Origin: Rhodospirillum centenum SW
GTDB taxonomy: Bacteria > Pseudomonadota > Alphaproteobacteria > Azospirillales > Azospirillaceae
NCBI RefSeq assembly: GCF_000016185.1
Contig: NC_011420.2
Span: 3,201,001-3,265,000, forward strand
DNA: 64,000 bases
Reading direction: 5' to 3'
The first letter of the stretch is position 1. Each line of letters begins with the position of its first letter. The translations under genes and the position numbers were made by a program. A model generated the notes under the pieces. That model saw only the letters and a list, made by a program, of their open reading frames with translations, searched no databases and was not told the DNA's origin. Shown one piece after another: positions 1-16,894 of this stretch.

Positions 1-285
1 TACGCCCTGCTGGAGGCGGAGGAGAAGGGCATCACCGCCGCCAACGTGGACGAGAAGAAGAAGAGCGCCGATCCCACCGTGCAGCGCCTGCTGGGCGTGC
101 AGCCCGGCATGGGGCAGTCCCTGGGCCTGGACGACGCCTGGGCCTACCGGGCGATCAAGGCCGTGGGCAACTACGGCGAGGTCTTCGAGCGCAATGTCGG
201 CAAGGCCACGCCGCTGCGCCTGGAGCGCGGCCTGAACGCGCTGTGGACGAACGGCGGCCTGATGTACGCCCCCCCGGTCCGCTGA
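1..285 (+). CDS. aapJ: General L-amino acid ABC transporter, periplasmic binding protein (C-terminal part)
   Basis: Only the last 94 residues are in the window; the reading frame is open from base 1, so the gene begins upstream. It is the solute-binding subunit that delivers amino acids to the AapQM permease in the inner membrane. The tail contains the segment LLGVQPGMGQSLGLDDAW and ends GGLMYAPPVR, which matches the usual end of family 3 binding proteins of the Aap/Bzt type. The permease gene starts 13 bp after the stop, followed by a second permease and an ATPase, which supports the name better than the fragment alone could. Confidence 0.88.
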   Translation, partial: YALLEAEEKGITAANVDEKKKSADPTVQRLLGVQPGMGQSLGLDDAWAYRAIKAVGNYGEVFERNVGKATPLRLERGLNALWTNGGLMYAPPVR

Positions 286-298
286 ACGGGGCGGGACC

Positions 299-1489
299 GT
301 GACCTCATCGGCTCCGCGTGATGCCGCCGCGCCGCCGGTGCGGCGGCGGCTGTCGTTGAACGACCCCTTCGTCCGTGCCGTGCTGTGGCAGGCCGGGGTG
401 GCCCTGCTGCTGGGGCTCGTGGCCTGGTATCTGGTCTCCAACACGATGGAGAACCTCGCCCGGCAGGCCGTCGCCACCGGCTACGGATTCCTGGACATGC
501 CCGCCGGCTTCCATGTCGGGGAGGCGCCGATCCCCTATTCCCCGACCGACACCTACGGCCGGGCCTTCCTGGTCGGCATCCTGAACACGCTGAAGGTGGC
601 GGCCATCGGCATCGTGCTGGCCACCGTGCTGGGCGTGCTGCTGGGCATCGCCCGGCTGTCGGGCAACTGGCTGGTGGCGAAGCTGTCGGCCGGCTATGTC
701 GAGGTGGTGCGCAACGTGCCGCTGCTGCTGCAGCTCTTCCTCTGGTACGGGCTGCTGACGGAGGCGCTGCCGGGGCCGCGGCAGGCGCTGGAGCCGGTGC
801 CGGGTGTCTTCCTCTCCAACCGGGGCCTGAAGCTGCCGGCCCCGGGCGAGGGCGGCGGCTGGGAGCTGGCGCTCTACGCGCTGCTGGCCGGCATCGCGCT
901 GACGGTCGCTCTGTCGTTCTGGAACCGGCGGCGGCAGGCGGCCACGGGCCGGCGCCTGCCCATGGGGACCATCGGCACCGGGCTGGTGGCGGGGCTGCCG
1001 GCGCTGGTGCTGCTGGCGCTGGGCGCCCCGCTGGACGTGCCCGAGCTGCGCGGCTTCAACTTCGCCGGCGGCGCCACGCTGACGCCGGAGCTGTCGGCGC
1101 TGCTGTTCGGGCTGGTCGCCTACACCGCCGCCTTCATCGGGGAGATCGTGCGCAGCGGCATCCTGGCGGTGCCGCAGGGCCAGACCGAGGCGGCCCGCGC
1201 CCTGGGCCTGTCGGGCGGGCAGACGATGCGGCTGGTGGTGCTGCCGCAGGCGCTGCGGGTGATCGTGCCGCCGACCACCAGCCAGTACCTGAACCTGACC
1301 AAGAACAGTTCGCTGGCGGTGGCGATCGGCTATCCCGACTTCGTCTCCATCGTGAACACGACGATCAACCAGACCGGCCAGGCGCTCGAAGGCGTGGCCG
1401 CCGTCATGGCCGTGTACCTGACGATCAGCATCGCGCTGTCGCTGCTGATGAACTGGTACAACGCCCGGATCGCGCTGAAGGAGCGGTGA
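299..1489 (+). CDS. aapQ: General L-amino acid ABC transporter permease AapQ
   Basis: Inner-membrane permease of 396 residues for broad-range L-amino acid uptake, pairing with AapM. It has an N-terminal membrane segment near residues 25-50, a long periplasmic insert, and the permease core. The cytoplasmic EAA loop that docks on the ATPase is seen as EAARALGLSGGQTMRLVVLPQ about 90 residues from the end. The extra periplasmic insert and the length near 400 residues are typical of AapQ/BztB rather than of short HisQ-type permeases. The start is GTG at 299; the next gene begins one base after the stop, so translation is probably coupled. Confidence 0.93.
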   Translation: MTSSAPRDAAAPPVRRRLSLNDPFVRAVLWQAGVALLLGLVAWYLVSNTMENLARQAVATGYGFLDMPAGFHVGEAPIPYSPTDTYGRAFLVGILNTLKVAAIGIVLATVLGVLLGIARLSGNWLVAKLSAGYVEVVRNVPLLLQLFLWYGLLTEALPGPRQALEPVPGVFLSNRGLKLPAPGEGGGWELALYALLAGIALTVALSFWNRRRQAATGRRLPMGTIGTGLVAGLPALVLLALGAPLDVPELRGFNFAGGATLTPELSALLFGLVAYTAAFIGEIVRSGILAVPQGQTEAARALGLSGGQTMRLVVLPQALRVIVPPTTSQYLNLTKNSSLAVAIGYPDFVSIVNTTINQTGQALEGVAAVMAVYLTISIALSLLMNWYNARIALKER

Positions 1490-1490
1490 G

Positions 1491-2588
1491 ATGACCCAGG
1501 AGCATGCCGCCGCCCCGGTCGCGCCGCCCCGGCCGCCGCGGTCCGGTCCCCTGGCCTGGATGCGGGCCAACCTGTTCTCCACCTGGTACAACGCGCTGCT
1601 GACCCTGCTCGTGCTCTGGGTGGCGGCGCAGGCGCTCCCGGGCGTCATCGCCTGGGCCCTGCGCGACGCCGTCTGGATCGCGGACGACGCCGCGGCCTGC
1701 CGGCAGGCGGGCGGGGCCTGCTGGGCCTTCATCGCGGAGAAGGCCCGCTTCATCCTGTTCGGCACCTATCCCTACCAGCAGCACTGGCGGCCCGCGGTCG
1801 CCATGCTGGCGGTGATCGCCATGCTGCTGGCCTCGGCCGACCGCCGGCTCTGGGGCCGGCCGCTGCTGCTGGTCTGGGGCCTGGGGCTGGGCGTCGCGGG
1901 CGCGCTCATGTTCGGCGGCTTCGCCGGGCTGGACTACGTGCCGACGGCGCGCTGGGGCGGTCTGCCGCTGACGCTGGCGCTGGCCGTCGTCGGGCTGGCC
2001 GTGGCCTTCCCCTTCAGCATCCTGCTGGCGCTGGGCCGCACCGGCGACCTGCCCGTGGTGAAGGCGATCTGCGTCGTCTACATCGAGGCGGTGCGCGGGG
2101 TGCCGCTGATCAGCATCCTGTTCATGGCCAGCGTGATGTTCCCGCTGTTCCTGCCGCAGGGCGTGACGGTGGACAAGCTGCTGCGGGCGCAGGTCGGGCT
2201 GATCCTGTTCGCCGCCGCCTATCTGGCCGAGGTGGTGCGCGGCGGCCTGCAGGCCATCCCCAAGGGCCAGTACGAGGCTGCCGCAGCACTCGGGCTCAGC
2301 TACTGGCAGCGGACCCGGCTGATCATCCTGCCCCAGGCGCTGGGTCTGGTGATCCCGCCGCTGGTCAACACCTTCATCGGTTTCTTCAAGGACACCAGCC
2401 TTGTCATCATCATCGGGCTGATGGACCTGCTGTCCACGGCCAAGACGGCGCTGACCGACCCGGCCTGGCGCGGCTTCTACAAGGAGGCCTACCTGTTCGT
2501 GGCCGCGATCTACTTCACCTTCTGCTTCGCCCTGTCGCGCTACAGCATGCATCTGGAGCGCACCTTCTCGCAGGGGCGCAGGCGGTGA
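1491..2588 (+). CDS. aapM: General L-amino acid ABC transporter permease AapM
   Basis: Second permease subunit (365 residues) of the same uptake system. Hydrophobic segments lie near residues 35-55, 105-150 and through the C-terminal half. The EAA loop reads [21 protein letters not shown], followed by [18 protein letters not shown], a signature of polar amino-acid permeases. The protein has the N-terminal extension expected of AapM/BztC. It starts one base after aapQ ends; the ATPase gene follows after a 73 bp gap. Confidence 0.93.
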   Translation: MTQEHAAAPVAPPRPPRSGPLAWMRANLFSTWYNALLTLLVLWVAAQALPGVIAWALRDAVWIADDAAACRQAGGACWAFIAEKARFILFGTYPYQQHWRPAVAMLAVIAMLLASADRRLWGRPLLLVWGLGLGVAGALMFGGFAGLDYVPTARWGGLPLTLALAVVGLAVAFPFSILLALGRTGDLPVVKAICVVYIEAVRGVPLISILFMASVMFPLFLPQGVTVDKLLRAQVGLILFAAAYLAEVVRGGLQAIPKGQYEAAAALGLSYWQRTRLIILPQALGLVIPPLVNTFIGFFKDTSLVIIIGLMDLLSTAKTALTDPAWRGFYKEAYLFVAAIYFTFCFALSRYSMHLERTFSQGRRR

Positions 2589-2661
2589 CGGGTTCCCCTG
2601 CCGCCGCCCCTGCCGCCTCTTCCGTTTCCCGCCGAGCCGACACCGTACCGGAGCCGCCCCG

Positions 2662-3435
<774 letters not shown>

Positions 3436-3467
3436 CATCTCGCCACTGACGCGGGGCAGGGGGCGTC

Positions 3468-3504
3468 CGCCCGTCTGCCGCCCGTCTGCCGCCCGTCTGC
3501 CGCC
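3468..3504. repeat. Three tandem copies of an 11-bp unit after aapP
   Basis: The unit CGCCCGTCTGC is repeated three times in direct tandem just downstream of the aapP stop and just before the hairpin at 3519-3542. Boundaries are approximate to a few bases. No function is apparent; short GC repeats like this are common in intergenic DNA of this window. Confidence 0.6.
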
Positions 3505-3518
3505 ACCACCCGGCGGGA

Positions 3519-3542
3519 CCGGGACGGGCGCACCCGTCCCGG
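3519..3542 (+). terminator. Hairpin downstream of the aap operon
   Basis: A perfect 10-bp stem, CCGGGACGGG paired with CCCGTCCCGG, encloses a 4-base loop (CGCA). It lies 84 bp after the aapP stop. There is no T tract, so it is terminator-like rather than a textbook intrinsic terminator. Confidence 0.6.
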
Positions 3543-3876
3543 CTGTGCGAGTTCCGGGAAGTGACCGTGGCTCCCCCTCCGCCCTTCCGGATGGTTACCG
3601 GAGAGTAAAACCCTCATCCTCCTGCGGTTTTGTCTTCCGCGGGCCGGCATAGTATTGAAGGGAGGGCGGCCCTGTCCGGGCATGGAAATGCTGCACTGCG
3701 GCCGTCCGCTGGCGCTGCCCCGGATTTCATCCGCAGAACTTCACATCGGGGACATGCGCCTGTCATGCGGCACGGGCATGGTGCCGGCGACGGCACGGGG
3801 GGACGTCCGGGGGGCGGGGGCCGCCGGTCCCGGGGGCATGAGTCCAGGGGGGCACACGAGCCCAGGGAGCACGAGC
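3543..3876. other. Intergenic region between aap operon and small orphan gene
   Basis: No convincing gene is seen here. Open frames crossing it have no ribosome-binding site and no recognisable product. A locally less GC-rich stretch at about 3595-3660 may hold the promoter of the small gene at 3877, but no clear -35/-10 pair stands out. Confidence 0.4.
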
Positions 3877-4074
3877 ATGGAACGCGAACCGACCCTCTCC
3901 GAGATGCTGGACGACCCGCTGGTGCGGCTCGTGATGGCGCGCGACGGCGTCCACCCGGACGAGGTCCGGACCCTGATCGCCGCCACCACCGCCCGTCTCG
4001 CCGCCGCCCGCCTCGCCGCCGCCCGTGCCGCGGCGGAGCCGGCCACGCCCGCCGCCTCCGGACTCGCCGCCTGA
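3877..4074 (+). CDS. Small uncharacterised protein, 65 residues
   Basis: The start at 3877 was chosen because AGGGAG lies about 8 bases upstream and the residues from MEREPTLSEML onward look protein-like; an in-frame extension to 3655 is composition-biased. The core segment LSEMLDDPLVRLVMARDGV, followed by a short helix and an Ala/Arg-rich tail, resembles small conserved proteins seen in Rhodospirillales, but I cannot assign a function. No membrane segment or cysteine is present. It stands alone, 75 bp before the brnT gene. Confidence 0.5.
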   Translation: MEREPTLSEMLDDPLVRLVMARDGVHPDEVRTLIAATTARLAAARLAAARAAAEPATPAASGLAA

Positions 4075-4085
4075 CGGCCCTGCGG

Positions 4086-4114
4086 TTGACTCCGCGGGGT
4101 TACGTAAATACATT
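4086..4114 (+). promoter_or_regulatory. Putative promoter of the brnTA pair, with a GANTC site in the -35 box
   Basis: TTGACT (4086-4091) is separated by exactly 17 bases from TACATT (4109-4114), a good sigma-70 match in otherwise very GC-rich DNA. GACTC at 4088-4092 overlaps the -35 hexamer and is a CcrM-type methylation site. The palindrome TTACGTAA lies in the spacer and could be an operator. Confidence 0.55.
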
Positions 4115-4149
4115 TCCGTCAATACGACGGGGTGGCGGACCGCGGCGGG

Positions 4150-4434
4150 ATGCGCTGGACATGGGATTCTGTGAAGGCGCGCCGGAACCTGCGGGTTCAC
4201 AGGGTTTCATTCGAACTGGCGGCGGTCGCCCTGGGGGATCCCCATCTGGCGACACAGCCCGACCCGCATCCCGACGGCGACCGCTGGACCACGCTGGCCG
4301 GTATCGCCGGGGTGGTTCTCTTCATCGTCCATACCTGGCCCGATGAGGATGATCCCGATCCCGTCGGCCGCATCATCTCCGCCCGGCGGGCGACATCGCA
4401 TGAGAGACGGGCCTATGAAGAAGGACAGGGCTGA
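4150..4434 (+). CDS. brnT: BrnT family toxin
   Basis: BrnT is a ribonuclease toxin with a RelE-like fold, neutralised by BrnA. The sequence begins MRWTWDSVKARRNLRVHRVSFE, matching the family pattern in which a W-D-x-x-K-x-x-x-N motif is followed by a V-x-F-x-x-A segment. It continues to the conserved strand around residue 60 and ends with the I-S-A-R-x-A/S-x-x-E-R-x-x-Y signature (IISARRATSHERRAYEEG). Length is 94 residues. The ATG at 4150 is preferred over GTG at 4132 because the family starts at this point. It overlaps brnA by 20 bp. Confidence 0.85.
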   Translation: MRWTWDSVKARRNLRVHRVSFELAAVALGDPHLATQPDPHPDGDRWTTLAGIAGVVLFIVHTWPDEDDPDPVGRIISARRATSHERRAYEEGQG

Positions 4435-4732
4435 CGCTGCCCCCGCGGCGCCCGCTGCCGATCTCCCGGACCCGCTCCGGGACCAGATCCGGGCGCTCGC
4501 GGCCCTGCGGGACGAGGAGATCGACCTGACGGAGATGCCGGAGGTCCACGACTGGTCCCGGGCGCGGCGCGGCCCGCCGTCGCTGTACCGCCCCGTCAAG
4601 GAGGTGGTGACGATCCGGCTGGATGCCGACGTGCTGCACTGGTTCCGCGACCACGCCGCCGGCGGGCGGGGCTATCAGACGCGCATCAACGCCGCCCTGC
4701 GCGCCTACATGGACCAGCACCGCACCGACTGA
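4415..4732 (+). CDS. brnA: BrnA family antitoxin
   Basis: This 105-residue protein is the DNA-binding antitoxin that blocks BrnT and normally represses its own operon. The C-terminal half carries the ribbon-helix-helix segment VVTIRLDADVLHWFRDHA followed by GYQTRINAALRAYMDQH, the family hallmark. The N-terminal half contains EIDLTEMPEVHDWSRARRG, which corresponds to the linker that contacts the toxin. The start ATG at 4415 lies inside the end of brnT, as is usual for toxin-first BrnTA operons. Confidence 0.85.
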   Translation: MKKDRADAAPAAPAADLPDPLRDQIRALAALRDEEIDLTEMPEVHDWSRARRGPPSLYRPVKEVVTIRLDADVLHWFRDHAAGGRGYQTRINAALRAYMDQHRTD

Positions 4733-4760
4733 CCGGCGGGCGTTCCGGGCGGCTCGCCCC

Positions 4761-5735
4761 CTACAGCCGGTCCCGCCCGATCCAGAGGCGGTTGAGGGTG
4801 CGGGTGCCGAGGTCGGGGGCGGGGCGGCCGTCCAGGCGGGCGCGCGCCTCCTGGTAGGGGGCGACGAAGCGCAGCCGCCCGGGCAGCCGCGGATAGCTGC
4901 GCCGCACCCGGTCCAGCGCCCGCTCCGCCCGCTCGCGCGTCCGCGCGTCGGGCACCAGCCCGAAGCCGTGCGCCAGCCGCTCCGGCAGCAGCACGGCGGT
5001 CACGTCCAGCAACCATCGCGGCGTCCGCAGCCAGGGCCGGCGGCCGCGGAACAGGCTCTCCGCGACATGCCGCGCTTCCGGCGTCACCGTCAGCAGCGGC
5101 CCGTCCCAGGCGGCGCGGCAGCCGGCCTGGAACGCCTCCCAGTCGGGCGGCAGGTCCTCCGCCCGGATGCCGAACAGCCGCGCCAGCCGGCGCTGCTCCC
5201 GCCAGTACAGGTCCCGGCGCTCCGCCGGCAGCGGCGGCAGCACCCGGTCGTGGACCAGCAGCGCCGTGTCCGCCAGGGTGGCATGCACCCAGGCCAGCGC
5301 CGCCGGATCGTTCGCCCGGTAGGGCGAGCCGGCGGCGAACGGCCCCGCCGCCCCGGGCAGCCGGCCGGTCACGGCCGCGTGCCGCCGGTGCAGCCGCCGG
5401 GCCGCGGCCTCCGCCTGGGCCACGCTGCCGAACACCAGGGCGAAGACGATGCCGAAGGTGCGGTGGAAGCGGCCCAGCGGGTCGTCCAGCGCCACCGAAT
5501 GCGCCGCCACCCCCGCCGCCACCCACGGGTGCGCCAGTTGCAGCAGCAGCGCGCGGCCCGCCCCCAGGAACAGCAGCGCCTCCCGGTCCACCTGCCAGAG
5601 CGCGCCGTCGGGGTCGAACAGGCCGGCGGGATCGCCCGGCCCCTCCGCCACCGATGCGCGCAGCAGCGCCTCCAGGTCCGCCGCCGTGACGGGACCGGAG
5701 TCGGGACCGGAGGGGGGTGGACGGTCGGGCGGCAT
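4761..5735 (-). CDS. MpaB/Lcp-like oxygenase domain protein (DUF2236)
   Basis: A 324-residue all-helical protein of the DUF2236 family, whose studied members (MpaB, latex-clearing protein) are b-type haem oxygenases. Visible family features are the LLFLGAGRALLLQLAHPWVAAGVAAHS segment near residue 50, where a His is the likely haem ligand, then DPLGRFHRTFG, and later WVHATLADTALLVHDRVL. The start at 5735 (MPPDRPPPSG) was chosen because GGGAAA lies upstream and the longer in-frame version is low complexity. There is no signal peptide. The substrate is unknown. It is transcribed away from the ggt gene. Confidence 0.75.
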   Translation of the reverse strand: MPPDRPPPSGPDSGPVTAADLEALLRASVAEGPGDPAGLFDPDGALWQVDREALLFLGAGRALLLQLAHPWVAAGVAAHSVALDDPLGRFHRTFGIVFALVFGSVAQAEAAARRLHRRHAAVTGRLPGAAGPFAAGSPYRANDPAALAWVHATLADTALLVHDRVLPPLPAERRDLYWREQRRLARLFGIRAEDLPPDWEAFQAGCRAAWDGPLLTVTPEARHVAESLFRGRRPWLRTPRWLLDVTAVLLPERLAHGFGLVPDARTRERAERALDRVRRSYPRLPGRLRFVAPYQEARARLDGRPAPDLGTRTLNRLWIGRDRL

Positions 5736-5974
5736 GGTTTCCCGTGGCAAGGGTCTGCCAGCAAGGATGGGGCCGGCCGCGCCGCCGTCCACCGGCCGGG
5801 GCCGGCGCATCGGGGGAAGGCTCCGCCGCCAGCCTCCCCCTGTGGCGCCCGGCCGGTCGCGCCCGGCCGGTCGCGCCTGGCTGGTCGCGGGCGGCGGAAG
5901 GGGGCATACAGGAAGGGACCGGAGGCCCCGGCGTCCGGAAAGCAAGAGACGATGAACGGGAAGGCGCAACGACG

Positions 5975-7765
5975 ATGCTCGAATTTCTGGCGAGGCCGCG
6001 GCGCGCGGCGTTTCTGGTCCTGACCCTGGCGGCGGGGCTGGCGCTCACGGCGGCCGCGACGGCGGCGGACGCGCCCGTGGCCCAGCCGGGCCGCGGCGAC
6101 CGGCTGGTCGGACCCAACTTCCAGGGCCGCAGCGAGATCATCGCCCGCAACGGCATGGCCGCCACCAGCCAGCCGCTGGCGACCCAGGTCGCGCTGGACA
6201 TCCTGAAGGAAGGCGGCAGCGCCGTGGACGCGGCCATCGCCGCCAACGCCGCGCTGGGCCTGATGGAGCCGACCGGCAACGGCATGGGCGGCGACCTGTT
6301 CGCCCTGGTCTGGGACCCGAAGGAGGGGAAGCTCTACGGCTACAACGGCTCCGGCCGGTCGCCGCGCGGCCAGACGCTGGAACAGCTCAAGGCGCGGCTG
6401 GGCGGCCGCGACAGCATCCCCGGCTTCGGCAGCCTGCCGGTCACCGTGCCGGGGGCGGTGGACGGCTGGTTCGCGCTGCACGGCCGTTTCGGCCGGCTGC
6501 CGATGGAGCAGGTGCTGGCCCCCGCCATCCGCTACGCGCGCGAAGGTTTCCCGCTGTCGCCCTTCATCGCCCAGGGCTGGGCGCGCAACGTCGCCCGGCT
6601 GGCCGCGCAGCCGGACGTGGAGGAGACGGAGAACATGCTCCGCACCTTCACCCGCGACGGCAGGCCGCCCGTGGCCGGGCAGATGTGGAACAACCCCGAT
6701 CTGGCGGACACGCTGGAAACGGTGGCGAAGGGCGGGCGCGACGCCTTCTACAAGGGTCCCGTCGCCCGCACCATCGACGCCTACATGAAGCGCATCGGCG
6801 GCGCCCTGCGGTATGAGGACTTCGCGGCCCACCAGGGCGCCTGGGTCGAGCCGGTCAGCACCTCCTACCGCGGCTACGACGTCTGGCAGATCCCGCCCAA
6901 CGGCCAGGGCCTTGCCGTGCTGCAGATGCTGAACATCCTGGAGGGCTACGACCTCAAGGCCATGGGCCACAACTCGGCCGACGCCATCCATGTGATGGTG
7001 GAGGCGAAGAAACTGGCCTTCGCCGACCGCGCCCGCTACTACGCCGACCCCGATTTCGCCGCCATCCCGCTGAAGACCCTGGTTTCCAAGGATTATGCCC
7101 AGGAGCGCCGCGGCCTGATCCGGATGGACCGGGCGGCGACGGAGGTGCCGGCCGGCCGCATGCCGGAAAGCCACGACACCATCTACCTGACCACGGCCGA
7201 CAAGGACGGCATGATGGTCAGCCTGATCCAGTCCAACTACCGCGGCATGGGCTCCGGCCTCGTGCCGGACGGGCTGGGCTTCATGCTGCAGGACCGCGGC
7301 GAGCAGTTCAGCCTGGAGCCCGGCCACCCCAACGTCTACGCGCCGGGCAAGCGGCCCTTCCACACCATCATCCCCGGCTTCGTCACGAAGGACGGCAGGC
7401 CCTGGCTGGCCTACGGCGTCATGGGCGGGGCGATGCAGCCGCAGGGGCACGTTCAGGTGCTGGTGAACATGATCGACTTCGGCATGAACGTGCAGGCCGC
7501 GGGCGACGCCGCCCGCTGGCAGCACGACGGCAGCCCGGAGCCGGTCAGCGGCCCGGCCGCGGCCATGACCGACGGCGGCGACCTGTGGCTGGAGGGCGGC
7601 ATCGACCCGGCCGTGCTGGCGGAGCTGAAGCGCCGCGGCCATGACGTCTCCGTCCGCCCCGGCACCCATTACGGCAGCTACGAGGCGATCCAGCGCGATC
7701 CGGTGATGGGCGTCTATCGCGGCGCCACGGAGATGCGGGTGGACGGCCACGCGGCGGGGTACTGA
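5975..7765 (+). CDS. ggt: Gamma-glutamyltransferase
   Basis: Periplasmic enzyme of 596 residues that hydrolyses glutathione and transfers its gamma-glutamyl group. An N-terminal signal sequence is seen (about 30 residues, ending in TAAATAADA). The precursor cleaves itself before a nucleophilic threonine, most likely T402 in the segment ESHDTIYLTTADKDG, giving large and small chains. Other family marks are GGSAVDAAIAANAALGLMEP, the substrate-binding GMGSGLVPDGLGFMLQDRG, and GVMGGAMQPQGH near the end. The ATG at 5975 is preceded by GGGAAGG 12 bases upstream and gives a normal length; an upstream in-frame extension is rejected. Confidence 0.9.
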   Translation: MLEFLARPRRAAFLVLTLAAGLALTAAATAADAPVAQPGRGDRLVGPNFQGRSEIIARNGMAATSQPLATQVALDILKEGGSAVDAAIAANAALGLMEPTGNGMGGDLFALVWDPKEGKLYGYNGSGRSPRGQTLEQLKARLGGRDSIPGFGSLPVTVPGAVDGWFALHGRFGRLPMEQVLAPAIRYAREGFPLSPFIAQGWARNVARLAAQPDVEETENMLRTFTRDGRPPVAGQMWNNPDLADTLETVAKGGRDAFYKGPVARTIDAYMKRIGGALRYEDFAAHQGAWVEPVSTSYRGYDVWQIPPNGQGLAVLQMLNILEGYDLKAMGHNSADAIHVMVEAKKLAFADRARYYADPDFAAIPLKTLVSKDYAQERRGLIRMDRAATEVPAGRMPESHDTIYLTTADKDGMMVSLIQSNYRGMGSGLVPDGLGFMLQDRGEQFSLEPGHPNVYAPGKRPFHTIIPGFVTKDGRPWLAYGVMGGAMQPQGHVQVLVNMIDFGMNVQAAGDAARWQHDGSPEPVSGPAAAMTDGGDLWLEGGIDPAVLAELKRRGHDVSVRPGTHYGSYEAIQRDPVMGVYRGATEMRVDGHAAGY

Positions 7766-8066
7766 GGCGGCGGCGTGGAATACGCCCTGGCCGGCCCGGG
7801 CGCCAGGGGGGCGCCAGGGGGGGCGCAGCGGCGGCAGGGGGCAAGGGTGGAAACGCCCCCCTCCGAAGGACGGCGCCCGCCTTCCCTTGCGGCCGGGCAA
7901 GTCATATGACCGATGGGATGAGTGTTCAATGAAACAGGGGGGCTTGTCACAATATACGACCAGAATGGGAATTCCGGATAGTTTTCAGGCCTGATATAGT
8001 TCGTGCGGGGGGGTGGTTTCTTGCCGGAGCCGCCACCGAAGCGATAACCCGTCCGGGAATTCCATC
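7766..8066. other. Intergenic region before the giant adhesin
   Basis: The first 120 bp are GC-rich with several GGGCGCCAGG-like repeats. From about 7900 to 8005 the DNA becomes clearly less GC-rich, with TATAGT at 7995-8000 and TTGTCA at 7944-7949. That block is the likely promoter region of the adhesin gene, although no hexamer pair with ideal spacing is evident. Confidence 0.45.
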
Positions 8067-15629
<7,563 letters not shown>

Positions 15630-15653
15630 CGGGCTCGCCCGACCCGAGACCAA

Positions 15654-15680
15654 GGGGCGCCCCGCACGCCGGGGCGCCCC
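15654..15680. terminator. Bidirectional hairpin between convergent genes
   Basis: A perfect 11-bp stem, GGGGCGCCCCG and CGGGGCGCCCC, with a 5-base loop (CACGC). It lies 24 bp after the adhesin stop and between the convergent adhesin and hydroxyacid dehydrogenase genes. It could end transcription from both sides; T tracts are absent. Confidence 0.65.
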
Positions 15681-15713
15681 CTGCAGAACTACCCCCCGTC
15701 AGAACTCCCCCCG

Positions 15714-16703
15714 TCAGAACTCCGTCGTGATGACGCGGTCGGGCGGGGGGTGGCCGTCCACGAAGGTCTTCACGTTGACGATGACCTTCTCCCCCATGTC
15801 CACGCGGCTCTCATAGGTGGCGCTGCCCAGGTGCGGCAGCAGCACCACGTTGTCCAGCTTCAGCAGCTTGGGGTCCACGTCCGGTTCCTGCTCGAACACG
15901 TCCAGGCCGGCCCCGGCGATCTCGCGCCGTTGCAGCATGCCGGCCAGCGTGCCCTCGTCGATGGCCTCGCCGCGGCTGGTGTTCACGACGATGGCGCTGG
16001 GCTTCAGCAGCTTCAGCCGGCGCGCGTTCAGCAGGTGGTAGGTCGCCGGCGTGCGCGGGCAGTTGATGGACACGATGTCCACCCGCGCCAGCATCTGGTC
16101 CAGGCTCTCCCAGTAGGTCGCGTCCAGCTCGGCCTCGATCTCCGGGTGGACGCGGCGGCGGTTGTGGTAGTGGATCGAGAGGCCGAAGCCGCGGGCGCGG
16201 CGGGCCAGCGCCTGACCGATCCGGCCCATGCCGACGATGCCCAGCCGCTTGCCGCCCAGGCGCGAGCCCAGCATGTTCGTCGGCCCCCAGCCGGTCCAGC
16301 GGCCCGAGCGGACCAGCCGTTCCCCCTCCGTCAGCCGGCGGGCCACGGCCAGGATCAGGGCCATGGTCATGTCGGCCGTGTCCTCGGTCAGCACGCCCGG
16401 CGTGTTCGTCACGCTGATGCCGCGCTCGCGCGCCGCCTTCAGGTCGATATGGTCCACGCCGTTGCCGAAATTGGCGATCAGCTTCAGCCGCGGGCCGGCG
16501 GCGGCGATCACCTCGGCGTCGATGCGGTCGGTGACGGTGGGGACCAGCACGTCGGCCTGCGCCGCGGCATCCAGGAGATGCTCGCGGGTCAGGGGCGTAT
16601 CGTCCAGGTTCAGCCGCGTCTCGAACAGCTCCATCATCCGGGTCTCGATGACGTCGGGCAGCTTGCGCGTGACGATGACCAGCGGGCGCTTGCGATCCGG
16701 CAT
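15714..16703 (-). CDS. gyaR: D-2-hydroxyacid dehydrogenase (glyoxylate/hydroxypyruvate reductase type)
   Basis: A 329-residue cytosolic NAD(P)H-dependent oxidoreductase that reduces glyoxylate or hydroxypyruvate. The cofactor-binding Rossmann motif is GIVGMGRIGQALARRARGFG near residue 155. The catalytic Arg is in VNTSRGEAIDEGTL, the Glu in DVFEQEPDVDPKL and the His in VLLPHLGSATYESR. The opening segment LVIVTRKLPDVIETRMMELF and the length fit the alphaproteobacterial GyaR group. It is divergent from the SH3 gene; exact substrate preference cannot be read from sequence. Confidence 0.88.
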   Translation of the reverse strand: MPDRKRPLVIVTRKLPDVIETRMMELFETRLNLDDTPLTREHLLDAAAQADVLVPTVTDRIDAEVIAAAGPRLKLIANFGNGVDHIDLKAARERGISVTNTPGVLTEDTADMTMALILAVARRLTEGERLVRSGRWTGWGPTNMLGSRLGGKRLGIVGMGRIGQALARRARGFGLSIHYHNRRRVHPEIEAELDATYWESLDQMLARVDIVSINCPRTPATYHLLNARRLKLLKPSAIVVNTSRGEAIDEGTLAGMLQRREIAGAGLDVFEQEPDVDPKLLKLDNVVLLPHLGSATYESRVDMGEKVIVNVKTFVDGHPPPDRVITTEF

Positions 16704-16894
16704 GGCGCGGCTTCCTTCCCTGGGGGCCCTGTCCTGCCCGCCCTGTGCTGCGGGCGCCGCCCCCCGGCGGCCCCGCCCCGGGCGGCGGCATGGAAGTATC
16801 AGCGGCGGCGGCGGATTGTCCAGGCGGCGCGCGGCCCCAGCCCTCCCTTGACCCCGCCCGGCCGGCGGGGCAGGGTTCGGCCCGATCCGGAAAC

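Noticed and set aside
5717-5974. An N-terminal extension of the gamma-glutamyltransferase
   Set aside because: The segment is low-complexity, lies in the divergent promoter region and would bury the signal peptide about 86 residues inside.
4761-7765. A functional link between the MpaB-like oxygenase and gamma-glutamyltransferase
   Set aside because: They are merely divergent with a repeat-rich spacer; nothing in sequence ties their activities.
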